From an uncultured Erysipelotrichaceae bacterium (lineage in GTDB: Bacteria; Bacillota_I; Bacilli_A; Erysipelotrichales; Erysipelotrichaceae): a stretch of 33,264 nucleotides of DNA. Shown piece by piece: positions 25,296 through 32,387 of the stretch. The number at the start of each line of letters is the position of its first letter. Positions within the stretch are counted from its first letter, which is position 1. The position numbers were made by a program, and so were the translations under genes. A model generated the notes under the pieces. The model worked only from the letters and a program-made list of their open reading frames with translations, was not told where the DNA came from and did no database searches. Location: the NCBI GenBank assembly GCA_900320455.1, contig ONSK01000220.1:1-33264 (forward strand). Direction: 5' to 3'.

Positions 25296-26605
25296 TCTGA
25301 TACCTTCTTTCTGACGATGATACGAATGGGTGTTCCTTCAAAATCAAAGGCATGACGCAGCGCGTTCTCCAGGAAGCGCTGATAGGAGAAATGCATCAGC
25401 TTCGGATCATTGCATGAAAGAACAAATGTCGGAGGCTGCTGAGCAACCTGTGTCGCGTAGTAGACGCGGAAACGCTTGCCGTTGCGGGCAGGCGCGGGAT
25501 TTGTGATCTGGGTATCCGCGATCACCTCGTTCAGGATATTTGTCGGTATGCGGCGGCAGGAGTTCTCATACACCTTGTCAACCGCCGGAATAACCGTATC
25601 GACACGCTGATGTGTTTTCGCGCTGATGAAAATGATCGGCGCGTAGGACAGATACGCGAATTCTGTTCTGACCTGTTCCGTGAAGCGATTCATTGTCTTG
25701 TCATCCTTCTCTATGGCATCCCATTTGTTTACTACGATGACAACAGGCTTTCCTGCCTCGCTTGCATATCCGGCAACGTGTTTGTCCTGTTCTCTGATTC
25801 CTGCTTCGGCATCAATCAGAAACAGCGCCACGTCGCATCTTTCAATTGCCTTCATCGCTCTCATGACGGAGTACTTCTCAACCGATTCATACACCTTGCC
25901 GCGCTTGCGGATACCGGCTGTATCAACGATGACATACGGTCTTCCTTCATGCACAAACGGTGTATCCACGGCATCTCTTGTCGTTCCCTGCACATTGGAG
26001 ACGATGGATCTGTCTTCTTTCAGGATCGCGTTGACAAGAGAGGATTTGCCGACATTCGGTTCACCGATGACGGCGATGTGAATTCCCTCATCCTCATCTT
26101 TGGCATTTTCTTCCGGCATTGCCTTCAGACAGGCGTCAAGTAGATCGCCGATGCCGATGCCGTGCACGCCGGAACAGGCAATCGGATCACCGATGCCGAG
26201 GTTGTAGAACTCATAGATATTCATCAGTCTGCTCTGGTCATCGATCATATTGACAGCCAGCACGACCGGTTTGTTCTGACGCTGCAGGATCTGGGCAATA
26301 TATTCATCATCATCGGTCAGTCCTGTCTTTCCGTTGACAACGAACAGGATCACGTCCGCCTCATTGATGGCAATCTGTACCTGGGCGCGGATTTCTTCCT
26401 GATACGGCTGGTCCTGAAGCTGGATCCCGCCGGTATCGATCAGCTGGAAATGCCTGCCGGCCCAGTCTGATGTCGCATAGATTCTGTCACGCGTAACGCC
26501 GGGTGTGTCTTCAACAATGGAAACACGCTCACCGGCAATTCTATTAAAGATCGTAGACTTGCCTACGTTCGGCCTGCCTACGATCGCAATCATTCCACTC
26601 TTCAT
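25292..26605 (-). CDS. der: Ribosome assembly GTPase Der (EngA)
   Basis: Der is a double GTPase needed for maturation of the 50S subunit. The first G domain has GRPNVGKS (10-17), DTGG (58-61) and NMID (119-122); the second has GEPNVGKS (181-188), DTAG and NKWD. A KH-like domain (about 350-437) follows, ending in [13 protein letters not shown] and IRIIVRKK. At 437 residues the length is standard. The G4 motif of the first domain has Met where NKxD has Lys. The gene starts 1 base after cmk and overlaps gpsA. Confidence 0.97.
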   Translation of the reverse strand: MKSGMIAIVGRPNVGKSTIFNRIAGERVSIVEDTPGVTRDRIYATSDWAGRHFQLIDTGGIQLQDQPYQEEIRAQVQIAINEADVILFVVNGKTGLTDDDEYIAQILQRQNKPVVLAVNMIDDQSRLMNIYEFYNLGIGDPIACSGVHGIGIGDLLDACLKAMPEENAKDEDEGIHIAVIGEPNVGKSSLVNAILKEDRSIVSNVQGTTRDAVDTPFVHEGRPYVIVDTAGIRKRGKVYESVEKYSVMRAMKAIERCDVALFLIDAEAGIREQDKHVAGYASEAGKPVVIVVNKWDAIEKDDKTMNRFTEQVRTEFAYLSYAPIIFISAKTHQRVDTVIPAVDKVYENSCRRIPTNILNEVIADTQITNPAPARNGKRFRVYYATQVAQQPPTFVLSCNDPKLMHFSYQRFLENALRHAFDFEGTPIRIIVRKKVSE

Positions 26606-26606
26606 G

Positions 26607-27278
26607 TTATGCCTCCCTGTTCAGGAACGGCTCGGCAAGTGCATAGATGGCACTGCATACTTCTTCGATCGTCATATATGACGTATCGATTTCTGTGGCA
26701 TCATCCGCCTTCTTCAGCGGTGAAGCTGCACGGTGTGTGTCCTCATAGTCACGCTGACGGATTTCCTCCGCAATCGTTGCTATGTCACTTGTCGGAATTC
26801 CCTTCTCGATATTCTGCTTATATCTGCGCTCAGCTCTTGCCTCCGGAGAAGCCGTCATGAAAATCTTGACTTCCGCATCCTTCAGCACGACAGTGCCGAT
26901 ATCGCGTCCGTCCATGATGTATCCCTTCTCTTCCGCCATCTTCTGCTGGCGTCTGACGAGCTCTTCACGCACCTTCGGAAGCTTGGAAACAGCGCTTGCC
27001 GCAAGGCTGTTCTCATCCGTGCGGATTGCCTGTGACACATCTTCCCCGTCCATGAACACTTCTCCTGTGCTCAGAAGACGGATATCTGTATCTTCCAGCA
27101 TGGCGCAGACGGATGCTTCATCATCCAGTGCGATGCCGCTGCGCACTGCCTTCAGCGCAGTGCAGCGGTACATGGCACCTGTATCCAGATGAACGTATCC
27201 GAGCTTTTCAGCAAGTTTCTTGGCAATTGTGCTTTTTCCGGCAGCACTGGGGCCGTCTATCGCAATATTGATTTTCAT
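26607..27278 (-). CDS. cmk: Cytidylate kinase
   Basis: This 223-residue kinase phosphorylates CMP and dCMP. The P-loop [10 protein letters not shown] is at residues 8-17, LDTGAMYRC near 32 binds the nucleotide, and [11 protein letters not shown] near 142 contains conserved CMP-contact residues. [10 protein letters not shown] and [13 protein letters not shown] form the lid and C-terminal region. GAGGATG precedes the ATG. It follows the tail-anchored protein gene by four bases and precedes der by one, so the four genes form one operon. The rpsA-like gene often found between cmk and der is missing here. Confidence 0.97.
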   Translation of the reverse strand: MKINIAIDGPSAAGKSTIAKKLAEKLGYVHLDTGAMYRCTALKAVRSGIALDDEASVCAMLEDTDIRLLSTGEVFMDGEDVSQAIRTDENSLAASAVSKLPKVREELVRRQQKMAEEKGYIMDGRDIGTVVLKDAEVKIFMTASPEARAERRYKQNIEKGIPTSDIATIAEEIRQRDYEDTHRAASPLKKADDATEIDTSYMTIEEVCSAIYALAEPFLNREA

Positions 27279-27282
27279 AGTC

Positions 27283-28194
27283 TTACATCCTCGAAATAAC
27301 GATCCAGTAAATCACGATGCCGAGAATCACAATCAGAGCAATGATCAGGACGATCAGCACGATATTCAGGATCCGGTTGGTCTGGCGCATTTTGTCATTG
27401 ACTTCATTGAGGTTATCCTCATAATCATCCAGCTGTGCGCGCATCTGGGTTGTTTCATTAAGCAGCTGCTGTCTTGTCGTACGGTCATCTTCATAGCTGC
27501 TCTTGTCATAGGCAGGCGCTGCAGGTGCAGCTGGTGCCGGTTCATCATCACTCAGATATCCCTGTCTGCGGGAACCGTTGACGAGGTTCTGCACTTCCGC
27601 CATGATGTCTTCCTTGGTCAGGTTCTGCGAAGGTTCTTCCTTGTAGGAGGTTGTCACCGGAATCTTCTCGGTGTTCTCAAAGGCGTCTTCATATTTTCTG
27701 TGCCTGGAATTCATGAACGGAATATCCGCTGTATCGTTATCCTTTGGCTTCGGCGGATACGGCTTGGAGGGAGCCGGTGTCTCCGGCATTTTCTCACGGA
27801 TATTCTTCAGCACATTCACCTGTGTATTCTCACTGACGGCATTGCCCTGATCAATGTTGTACTGCTTGACCTCACGGATGTACTGGTCAAGGAAGTCATT
27901 GTCAAAGCCGCTGCTGTTCTCATTCTCATCCATGAAGTTCTCATCAAACACCGGCTTGTTTCTGGACTGTGTTCTGGAGAGAACAGGCTCGGGAACAGGT
28001 TCCTGCACCCTTGCATGCTGAGCTTCATGAACATCTTCCCGGACTTCCTGAGGAGCGCTGAAATTCTGAGCATCAATTCTGTTCAGACGGCGTTCAAACC
28101 GGGAAAGTTCTTTCGTTGTTTCTGTACTGCCTGTATCGTTCTGCAGGCCGTCCCGCAGGTTTTTGTATTTTTCCATTCGTGACAAACTGGCCAT
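27283..28194 (-). CDS. Tail-anchored coiled-coil protein, unknown
   Basis: I do not recognise a family in this 303-residue protein. It has a charged, low-complexity, probably disordered N-terminal two-thirds, including Pro-rich stretches (PETPAPSKPYPPKPK, APAAPAAPA). A predicted coiled coil (about 228-270) is followed by a single C-terminal hydrophobic helix of about 25 residues ending two residues before the stop. The body would be cytoplasmic and anchored at its tail. The ATG at 28194 has AGTGAGGT in front; a GTG four codons earlier lies in that site. It is the first gene of the operon with cmk, der and gpsA, with a strong promoter upstream. Confidence 0.75.
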   Translation of the reverse strand: MASLSRMEKYKNLRDGLQNDTGSTETTKELSRFERRLNRIDAQNFSAPQEVREDVHEAQHARVQEPVPEPVLSRTQSRNKPVFDENFMDENENSSGFDNDFLDQYIREVKQYNIDQGNAVSENTQVNVLKNIREKMPETPAPSKPYPPKPKDNDTADIPFMNSRHRKYEDAFENTEKIPVTTSYKEEPSQNLTKEDIMAEVQNLVNGSRRQGYLSDDEPAPAAPAAPAYDKSSYEDDRTTRQQLLNETTQMRAQLDDYEDNLNEVNDKMRQTNRILNIVLIVLIIALIVILGIVIYWIVISRM

Positions 28195-28224
28195 AATCAA
28201 CCTCACTTAATCGAATTACACTTT

Positions 28225-28233
28225 ATTATAGCA
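28225..28233 (-). promoter_or_regulatory. Promoter of the tail-anchored protein-cmk-der-gpsA operon
   Basis: On the minus strand TGC is followed by a perfect TATAAT (28225-28230). The -35 region is poor. Predicted start near 28218, about 24 bases before ATG 28194. Confidence 0.6.
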
Positions 28234-28249
28234 CAGAATCACGCGGCGC

Positions 28250-28273
28250 AGAAAAAAGGCTGCCTGAGCAGCC
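28250..28273 (-). terminator. Terminator after ribU
   Basis: On the minus strand GGCTGC and GCAGCC form a 6-bp stem with loop TCAG, followed by TTTTTT. It lies directly after the ribU stop. Confidence 0.9.
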
Positions 28274-28278
28274 TGTGC

Positions 28279-28875
28279 TTATCTGTGCAGAAGCGGTGAT
28301 ACTTTCTTGTAGAGCAGCGCGGTGATAACGCTGACGATCACACCCTTGATGAAGTTGAATGGAACCGTTCCGTATACGACGAGTGTTCCGATATCCTTGA
28401 TGCCGGCAATCGCGCTTGCCATGCCGAGGATTGCTTCCATGCCAAAGGCTGCGGAATAAACCGGAATCAGCACGAAGTAGTTGAACAGCGCTCCGACAAC
28501 CGTCATGGTGATCGTTCCGGCGCAAAGACCGATCACAGCGCCTTTTCTTGTCTTGCGGAACTTGTATACAAGACCTGCCGGGATAACAAGTGCAGCGCCG
28601 ATCGTGAAGTTGGCAAGTTCGCCGATGCCGAGTGTTGTCGTCGGCTTGATCAGGAATTTCACCAGGATCTTGACGCCTTCGATCAGAACACCCTCTGCCG
28701 GGCCCATGGCGAATGTGCCAAGCAGTGCCGGAATGTCGCTGAAGTCAAGCTTGTAGAATGTCGGGAACGGAGGAATCACGAATTCCAGATACATCAATGC
28801 GCCGGCAAGCGCGCCGAGCACTGCGATTCTGGCAATCGATCTGACCGAGAAGAATACTGAAGCTTTGTTTTCCAT
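28279..28875 (-). CDS. ribU: Riboflavin ECF transporter S component RibU
   Basis: This 198-residue membrane protein has about six hydrophobic helices. The segment MYLEFVIPPFPTFYKLDFSDIPAL near residue 28, split here as YLEFVIPPFPTF and KLDFSDIPALL, is the hallmark of RibU substrate-binding subunits of ECF transporters, which take up riboflavin with a shared EcfAAT module encoded elsewhere. An FMN riboswitch with its own terminator directly precedes the gene, which supports the assignment independently. The gene is a single-gene transcript ending at a strong terminator. No riboflavin synthesis genes are in the window. Confidence 0.95.
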   Translation of the reverse strand: MENKASVFFSVRSIARIAVLGALAGALMYLEFVIPPFPTFYKLDFSDIPALLGTFAMGPAEGVLIEGVKILVKFLIKPTTTLGIGELANFTIGAALVIPAGLVYKFRKTRKGAVIGLCAGTITMTVVGALFNYFVLIPVYSAAFGMEAILGMASAIAGIKDIGTLVVYGTVPFNFIKGVIVSVITALLYKKVSPLLHR

Positions 28876-28894
28876 GTTTTATCCTTTCTGCCTC

Positions 28895-28922
28895 AAAAAA
28901 AGAGGTTTCACGATAAAACCTC
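28895..28922 (-). terminator. Regulated terminator of the FMN riboswitch
   Basis: On the minus strand GAGGTTT and AAACCTC pair around a 7-base loop, followed by TTTTTTT, between the aptamer and the ribU start. It would form when FMN is bound. Confidence 0.9.
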
Positions 28923-28938
28923 GGGTTTACAAGATTAA

Positions 28939-29059
28939 GACGATAACATCTCTTTCATCCAGACTTTACTGTCGCCACCGGAATCAGACCGGTTCAGCCT
29001 TTCGGCTCGCGGGGTATACCGCCGGTCGGGAATTGCACCCTGCCCTGAGTTTTATCATC
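28939..29059 (-). promoter_or_regulatory. FMN riboswitch (RFN element)
   Basis: The minus strand holds the conserved RFN blocks in order: CAGGGCAGGGTG, AATTCCCGACCGGCGGT, CCCGCGAGCC, GATTCCGGTG and CAGTAAAGTCTGGATGAAAG. P1 is formed by GATGATAA (29052-29059) with TTATCGTC (28939-28946). With the downstream terminator it should switch off ribU when FMN is abundant. It accounts for most of the gene-free stretch 28876-29138. Confidence 0.97.
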
Positions 29060-29062
29060 TGT

Positions 29063-29091
29063 ATTATACAATTCAGCATGTATTACTTCAA
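29063..29091 (-). promoter_or_regulatory. ribU promoter
   Basis: On the minus strand -35 TTGAAG (29086-29091), 17-bp spacer, -10 TATAAT (29063-29068). Predicted start near 29056, at the beginning of riboswitch helix P1. Confidence 0.75.
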
Positions 29092-29103
29092 TTGTAATGC
29101 ACA

Positions 29104-29129
29104 GAAAAAGCTGTGTGCGTGACACAGCT
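29104..29129 (-). terminator. Terminator after the five-TM protein gene
   Basis: AGCTGTGT pairs with ACACAGCT around a 5-base loop, followed by TTTT on the minus strand. Confidence 0.85.
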
Positions 29130-29138
29130 CATACATCA

Positions 29139-30119
29139 TTACGCGGTAAGCAGCGTTTTCATCAGTTCGATGATATCGGCGAACGCGAAGCCGGCAAACT
29201 TGATGCCTGCCAGGGCAAACAGGAATGTCAGTACCAGCATGCAGATAATCTGCACGGTCTTGGGCATCGCGAGGAACAGGTCCATGCTGTAGCCCTTGAG
29301 CATCAGTCCGGTAACGCATGCCGCAGCAAACAGCGCTGTCGCAAGTCCTGCGTTGAAGTGAAGCAGAACACAGCTGAGAATCATCAGGACGCCTGTGAAC
29401 ACGCCTCCTCTGCCGTTGATCTCCGTGATCTTGACAGCCTTGACAGGTCTTTTCATGAAGCCGCTGACAATGCTCAGAAGGAAATCTCCGAGGTATTCCG
29501 CTGCCAGGCAGAATACGCAGATCTTTAAGGCCATCAGAACCTCAGAAGTGAAGTTCATCCGGATGAAGCCGTAAGCTTCGGTATTGATCAGCATCTTTGC
29601 GGCTGACGCGAAGAACCATCCGAAAGCAAACCATTTGATCACGTTGATCAGCAGGATACTCATGGCGCTGATCGTCAGATCATCGATCATCGATACCTTT
29701 TCCATCGCATATCCCGGATTGACAAGCATCTCGACAACACTGGAACGCGGGGTATCGATCAGATCCTGCACTGCTTCTTCCTTCTGTTCGGCAATGCGCT
29801 CTTTTCTTGTCTTCGGCATTCCTTCTGCCGCGATATTCTTTTTCTCTTCTTCCGAAAGGACCTTTTCGGTATACAGAAAGCTGCTGAGCTTTCCGCCGAG
29901 ACCCTTCGGCTCAGCCTTGACTTTCTTTGTTTCAGCAGCTGCTGTCCTGACGACTTCCGGCGCAGGTGCTGTCTGCTGTATTGTTTCCGTCACCGCTTCA
30001 GCGGCAGCCGGTTCTGACGCATGTCTGTAGCGCACATGTCTGTATGCCACAGCGCGTTTTCTGTTTTCCACGGGAGTATTTGAACGTTTTCCCCTGGCTC
30101 CCAAATAAACTCTGGTCAT
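29139..30119 (-). CDS. Polytopic membrane protein with basic N-terminus, unknown
   Basis: This 326-residue protein starts with a strongly basic stretch (many Arg and Lys in the first 35 residues), then a charged Ala/Glu/Lys-rich linker. From about residue 155 five hydrophobic helices follow, with short loops containing KRPVKAVKITEINGRGG. The overall layout recalls Yip1-type membrane proteins, but I see no diagnostic motif, so I leave it unassigned. ATG 30119 was chosen because GGAGGTGAT lies just upstream; an ATG seven codons earlier precedes that site. It lies between the efp terminator and its own terminator, and no clear promoter was found. Confidence 0.75.
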   Translation of the reverse strand: MTRVYLGARGKRSNTPVENRKRAVAYRHVRYRHASEPAAAEAVTETIQQTAPAPEVVRTAAAETKKVKAEPKGLGGKLSSFLYTEKVLSEEEKKNIAAEGMPKTRKERIAEQKEEAVQDLIDTPRSSVVEMLVNPGYAMEKVSMIDDLTISAMSILLINVIKWFAFGWFFASAAKMLINTEAYGFIRMNFTSEVLMALKICVFCLAAEYLGDFLLSIVSGFMKRPVKAVKITEINGRGGVFTGVLMILSCVLLHFNAGLATALFAAACVTGLMLKGYSMDLFLAMPKTVQIICMLVLTFLFALAGIKFAGFAFADIIELMKTLLTA

Positions 30120-30149
30120 TCCATCACCTCCATACTGCATTAATCAACG

Positions 30150-30174
30150 AACAAAATGTGCCTTGCAGCACATT
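30150..30174 (-). terminator. Terminator after efp
   Basis: On the minus strand AATGTGC and GCACATT form a 7-bp stem with a 6-base loop, followed by TTGTT. The weak T tract may let some transcription continue into the downstream membrane protein gene. Confidence 0.7.
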
Positions 30175-30182
30175 GTCAGTGA

Positions 30183-30740
30183 TTATGCTCTTCCAGAATA
30201 CTTTCCGTCAAGTGTGGAAATGATAACCATTTCACCGTTCTGAATAAAGAGCGGGACCTTGATTTCAAGCCCTGTCTCAAGAACGGCATTCTTTGTGGCG
30301 GAAGTTGCCGTATCGCCCTTGACTGCCTGTTCGCATTCCGTGATCTGCAGTTCAACCTTATCGGGAAGAATGACACCCAGGATCTCTTCTCCGTACATGG
30401 AGATGAAGACGTTGTCATTGACCTTCAGGAACTGCATTTCCCATTCCAGACGCGTCTTGTCGATTTCAACCTGATCATATGTGTTTGTATCCATGAAGAC
30501 GAGGTTTGTTCCGTCATCATACAGATACTGCATTTCCTTCTTCTCGATGTGGGCAAGTTCAACCTTGTCACCGCCGGTGAAAGACATTTCATTGATAACA
30601 CCAGTGCGGACGTTCTTTACCTTGACCTTGATGATCATCTGACGCATCGCTGTCTTGTTGTGGTCGACATTGATGACTGTCAGAATGTCATTGCCGTATT
30701 CAAACGTCATTCCCGGTTTCAGATCATTTACAATTACCAT
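30183..30740 (-). CDS. efp: Elongation factor P
   Basis: This 185-residue three-domain protein binds stalled ribosomes at the E site and promotes peptide bonds at polyproline stretches. The N-terminal KOW-like domain (1-63), the KVRTG-type KNVRTG motif and the C-terminal end DGKYSGRA are characteristic. An ungapped comparison from memory with Bacillus subtilis EF-P places Met at position 32, where that protein has its modified Lys; the loop reads NKTAMRQ instead of KPGKGAA. Modification by the usual lysine routes is therefore not possible at that site. AGAGG precedes the ATG, and a good promoter lies upstream. The Pro-Thr-rich PBP in this window is a plausible client. Confidence 0.96.
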   Translation of the reverse strand: MVIVNDLKPGMTFEYGNDILTVINVDHNKTAMRQMIIKVKVKNVRTGVINEMSFTGGDKVELAHIEKKEMQYLYDDGTNLVFMDTNTYDQVEIDKTRLEWEMQFLKVNDNVFISMYGEEILGVILPDKVELQITECEQAVKGDTATSATKNAVLETGLEIKVPLFIQNGEMVIISTLDGKYSGRA

Positions 30741-30776
30741 GCTTTGTACCTCTGTTTTCTACCTGATTACCTAAAA

Positions 30777-30804
30777 ATTCTAACATATAGAAGGTATATT
30801 GCAA
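30777..30804 (-). promoter_or_regulatory. efp promoter
   Basis: On the minus strand -35 TTGCAA (30799-30804), 16-bp spacer and -10 TAGAAT (30777-30782) preceded by TGT (extended -10). Confidence 0.7.
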
Positions 30805-30823
30805 GCAGAAACCACAGTCTCAA

Positions 30824-30864
30824 AGCCCCGGCAATTCTTACAATACGCTTAAGAATCCGGGGCT
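30824..30864 (-). terminator. Probable comG operon terminator hairpin
   Basis: AGCCCCGG (minus strand) pairs with CCGGGGCT, extended by TCTTA/TAAGA after a small internal bulge. The stem is strong, but only TTTGAG follows, so it may act as an RNA end stabiliser rather than an efficient terminator. Confidence 0.5.
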
Positions 30865-30868
30865 CTGA

Positions 30869-31228
30869 TCAGCTTTTCTCAGAATACACGTCATTGGTAT
30901 TCCGTTCAAAAACACAGTTGATGATCCTGCCGGAAACAGGATCCAGGTACACGGTGATGGTCTCGGGAAGACTGCCTTCAAAGACAATGGTGCGGATTGC
31001 CTGAACCTCTTCCTCTTCTTCCCGGTTTTCCAGTTCGCATTTCAATGCCGCAATTGCGGAAGCCTCCTGCACGAAGTACGCAGTGTCTGTCCTGAGGTTC
31101 AGCACTGTCATCATGCTGAACTTCTGAATGAGTATGGAGACAGCGCACAGCTCGCTGATGCATAGAAAGCAGATCAGAAACCAGGTGCTGACAAAGCCTT
31201 CACTGCAATGGGCAGAGTACCGCTTCAT
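30869..31228 (-). CDS. comGG: ComGG-like minor pseudopilin
   Basis: This 119-residue protein is the last gene of the comG operon. It has a short basic N-terminus (MKRYSAHCSEG), then a hydrophobic helix (FVSTWFLICFLCISEL onwards) and a charged C-terminal region. The Gly before Phe resembles a prepilin cleavage site, but the usual Glu at +5 is Trp. ComGG proteins also lack that Glu in other species, and the order supports the call. ATG 31228 is preceded by AAAGGG and overlaps comGF by 29 bases; upstream ATG codons lack a binding site. Sequence alone would not identify it; position in the operon carries most weight. Confidence 0.7.
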   Translation of the reverse strand: MKRYSAHCSEGFVSTWFLICFLCISELCAVSILIQKFSMMTVLNLRTDTAYFVQEASAIAALKCELENREEEEEVQAIRTIVFEGSLPETITVYLDPVSGRIINCVFERNTNDVYSEKS

Positions 31229-31592
31229 ACTGCTTTCCCTTTCGTTCATAAATAACATACAGAAGATCGTTCCGTTCAATAAAGCGGCCGCCCTCCACCA
31301 TCGCAAGCATGATCTCCGTACCGGGTGAAATCAAAAGCCAGTCGCCGGTAAAGCGCAGAAGGCGATCCTCATTCTGATAGGAAAACCGGACGGTGTTCCC
31401 TTCCGTATGCACATCATATGAGAGCATTAATATCCGTCTGAGCTGTGAGAGCGCGATCCTGTCCTGCACTTCTTCCCGGAAGCGCAGACAGCCGGAGATG
31501 GAAGAAAGACACAGGATCACTGCCGGCGCCAGCATCAGGCAGATGATCATCGCTGCCGCGGTTTCCTTCAGTATGAATCCTCTGCATCGCAT
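31200..31592 (-). CDS. comGF: ComGF-like competence pseudopilin
   Basis: This 130-residue protein has a very short leader MRCRG before the pilin-like helix FILKETAAAMIICLML, with the required Glu at +5 after the Gly. The C-terminal half (YQNEDRLLRF, MVEGGRFIERNDLLYVIYERKGKQYEAVL) is strand-rich, as in ComGF. It is a minor subunit of the DNA-uptake pilus, cleaved by a prepilin peptidase (ComC) encoded elsewhere. It overlaps comGE by 25 bases and comGG by 29, which fits a tightly coupled operon. Confidence 0.78.
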   Translation of the reverse strand: MRCRGFILKETAAAMIICLMLAPAVILCLSSISGCLRFREEVQDRIALSQLRRILMLSYDVHTEGNTVRFSYQNEDRLLRFTGDWLLISPGTEIMLAMVEGGRFIERNDLLYVIYERKGKQYEAVLCPLQ

Positions 31593-31786
31593 GCCTTCTC
31601 ACACCTTTCCGTATTTCCAAGTCCATTTACTGCCATTTCTTCCTGGGAATCGATTTCTTTCCTGATCTGTTTTGATGTGTTGATATCAGATGAAATCAGA
31701 CAGACCGTGATCACGGCTGTGAGTGCCGTTACAAATACCGCCAGCAGCGCATCCGGCAGAACAAACCCTCTGTTATCTGAGAACAA
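31568..31786 (-). CDS. comGE: ComGE-like minor pseudopilin, TTG start
   Basis: From TTG 31786 this is a 72-residue protein with leader MFSDNRG and the helix FVLPDALLAVFVTALTAV. TTG was chosen because GGAGG lies 8 bases before it and the leader then has the usual length; an upstream ATG at 31870 would add 28 residues that are out-of-frame comGD sequence and not leader-like. The residue at +5 after the Gly is Asp instead of Glu, which prepilin methylation and assembly would tolerate less well. The C-terminal part is polar and Cys-containing. It overlaps comGD by 14 bases. Identity rests on operon position and the N-terminal pattern. Confidence 0.65.
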   Translation of the reverse strand: MFSDNRGFVLPDALLAVFVTALTAVITVCLISSDINTSKQIRKEIDSQEEMAVNGLGNTERCEKACDAEDSY

Positions 31787-32057
31787 GACGGCCGCCTCCA
31801 AGCTCAATGACGATCTTTCTGCCGTTGGAGAAATGCAGTGTTCCGGCTTTTCTGACATTCCCGTTTTCATTGAAATGAATCACTCCCTGCGCAGAAGCAA
31901 AATCCCTCGGCAGTGAGGACGCGATGGCTTCTGACTGCGCAAGCAGATAGGAAGCAGGAAAGATTCTTCTTTCATCGCTCTCCATCATGCGCACAGGCGG
32001 CGCAAACGCGGTGAGCGTTCCCAGCATCAGAAGAACAATCAGTATTTCGTTCAGCAT
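31773..32057 (-). CDS. comGD: ComGD-like minor pseudopilin lacking an evident leader
   Basis: This 94-residue protein begins directly with a hydrophobic helix (MLNEILIVLLMLGTLTAFAPP), with no basic leader. The C-terminal half, FNENGNVRKAGTLHF and RKIVIELGGGRLVLR, is the GspH/ComGD-type strand pattern. GAGG precedes ATG 32057. In the same frame 13 codons upstream stay open and read RRISTEAG before the Met; cleavage between A and G would place Glu at +5, but no ATG, GTG or TTG is available there. It follows comGC by 7 bases and overlaps comGE. Confidence 0.72.
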   Translation of the reverse strand: MLNEILIVLLMLGTLTAFAPPVRMMESDERRIFPASYLLAQSEAIASSLPRDFASAQGVIHFNENGNVRKAGTLHFSNGRKIVIELGGGRLVLR

Positions 32058-32064
32058 ACCCGCC

Positions 32065-32367
32065 TCAGTCGATATACGCCTGTCCGTTGGAAATCGTCAG
32101 ATGCTTTGAACCATCGCATGTAAGCTGATCACTGCTTAAAAAGCCGGCACTGACAAGATCGGAGACACTGGACGGGAATGCATCGTATTCCAGCTTGTAC
32201 TGCAGGATCGCCGCGTCAGCCACCTTTTCAATGGCCTTGCAGCCTTTGCTGTTGACAACTGAGAGTGTCTTCTGGATATTCGGCACAGTCAGAAGAAACA
32301 GCACGCTGACAATCAGTACGACGATTGTCATTTCCAGCAGCGTAAATCCTTTGTTGTTTTTGATCAT
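32065..32367 (-). CDS. comGC: Major competence pseudopilin ComGC
   Basis: This 100-residue protein is the main subunit of the competence pilus that binds and pulls in DNA. The class III prepilin signal MIKNNKG is followed by FTLLEMTIVVLIVSVLFLL, with cleavage after G7 and Glu at +5. Cys residues in SKGCKA and LTCDGS match the pair seen in ComGC proteins. The ATG at 32367 has GGAAGTGAT in front; longer upstream readings are antisense or out-of-frame with comGB. It starts about 20 bases after comGB and is followed by comGD. Confidence 0.93.
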   Translation of the reverse strand: MIKNNKGFTLLEMTIVVLIVSVLFLLTVPNIQKTLSVVNSKGCKAIEKVADAAILQYKLEYDAFPSSVSDLVSAGFLSSDQLTCDGSKHLTISNGQAYID

Positions 32368-32387
32368 ACGTATCACTTCCTTTCTTT

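Noticed and set aside
27220-28182. 320-codon frame on the plus strand
   Set aside because: It is antisense to the tail-anchored protein; the minus-strand gene has a promoter, binding site and operon context.
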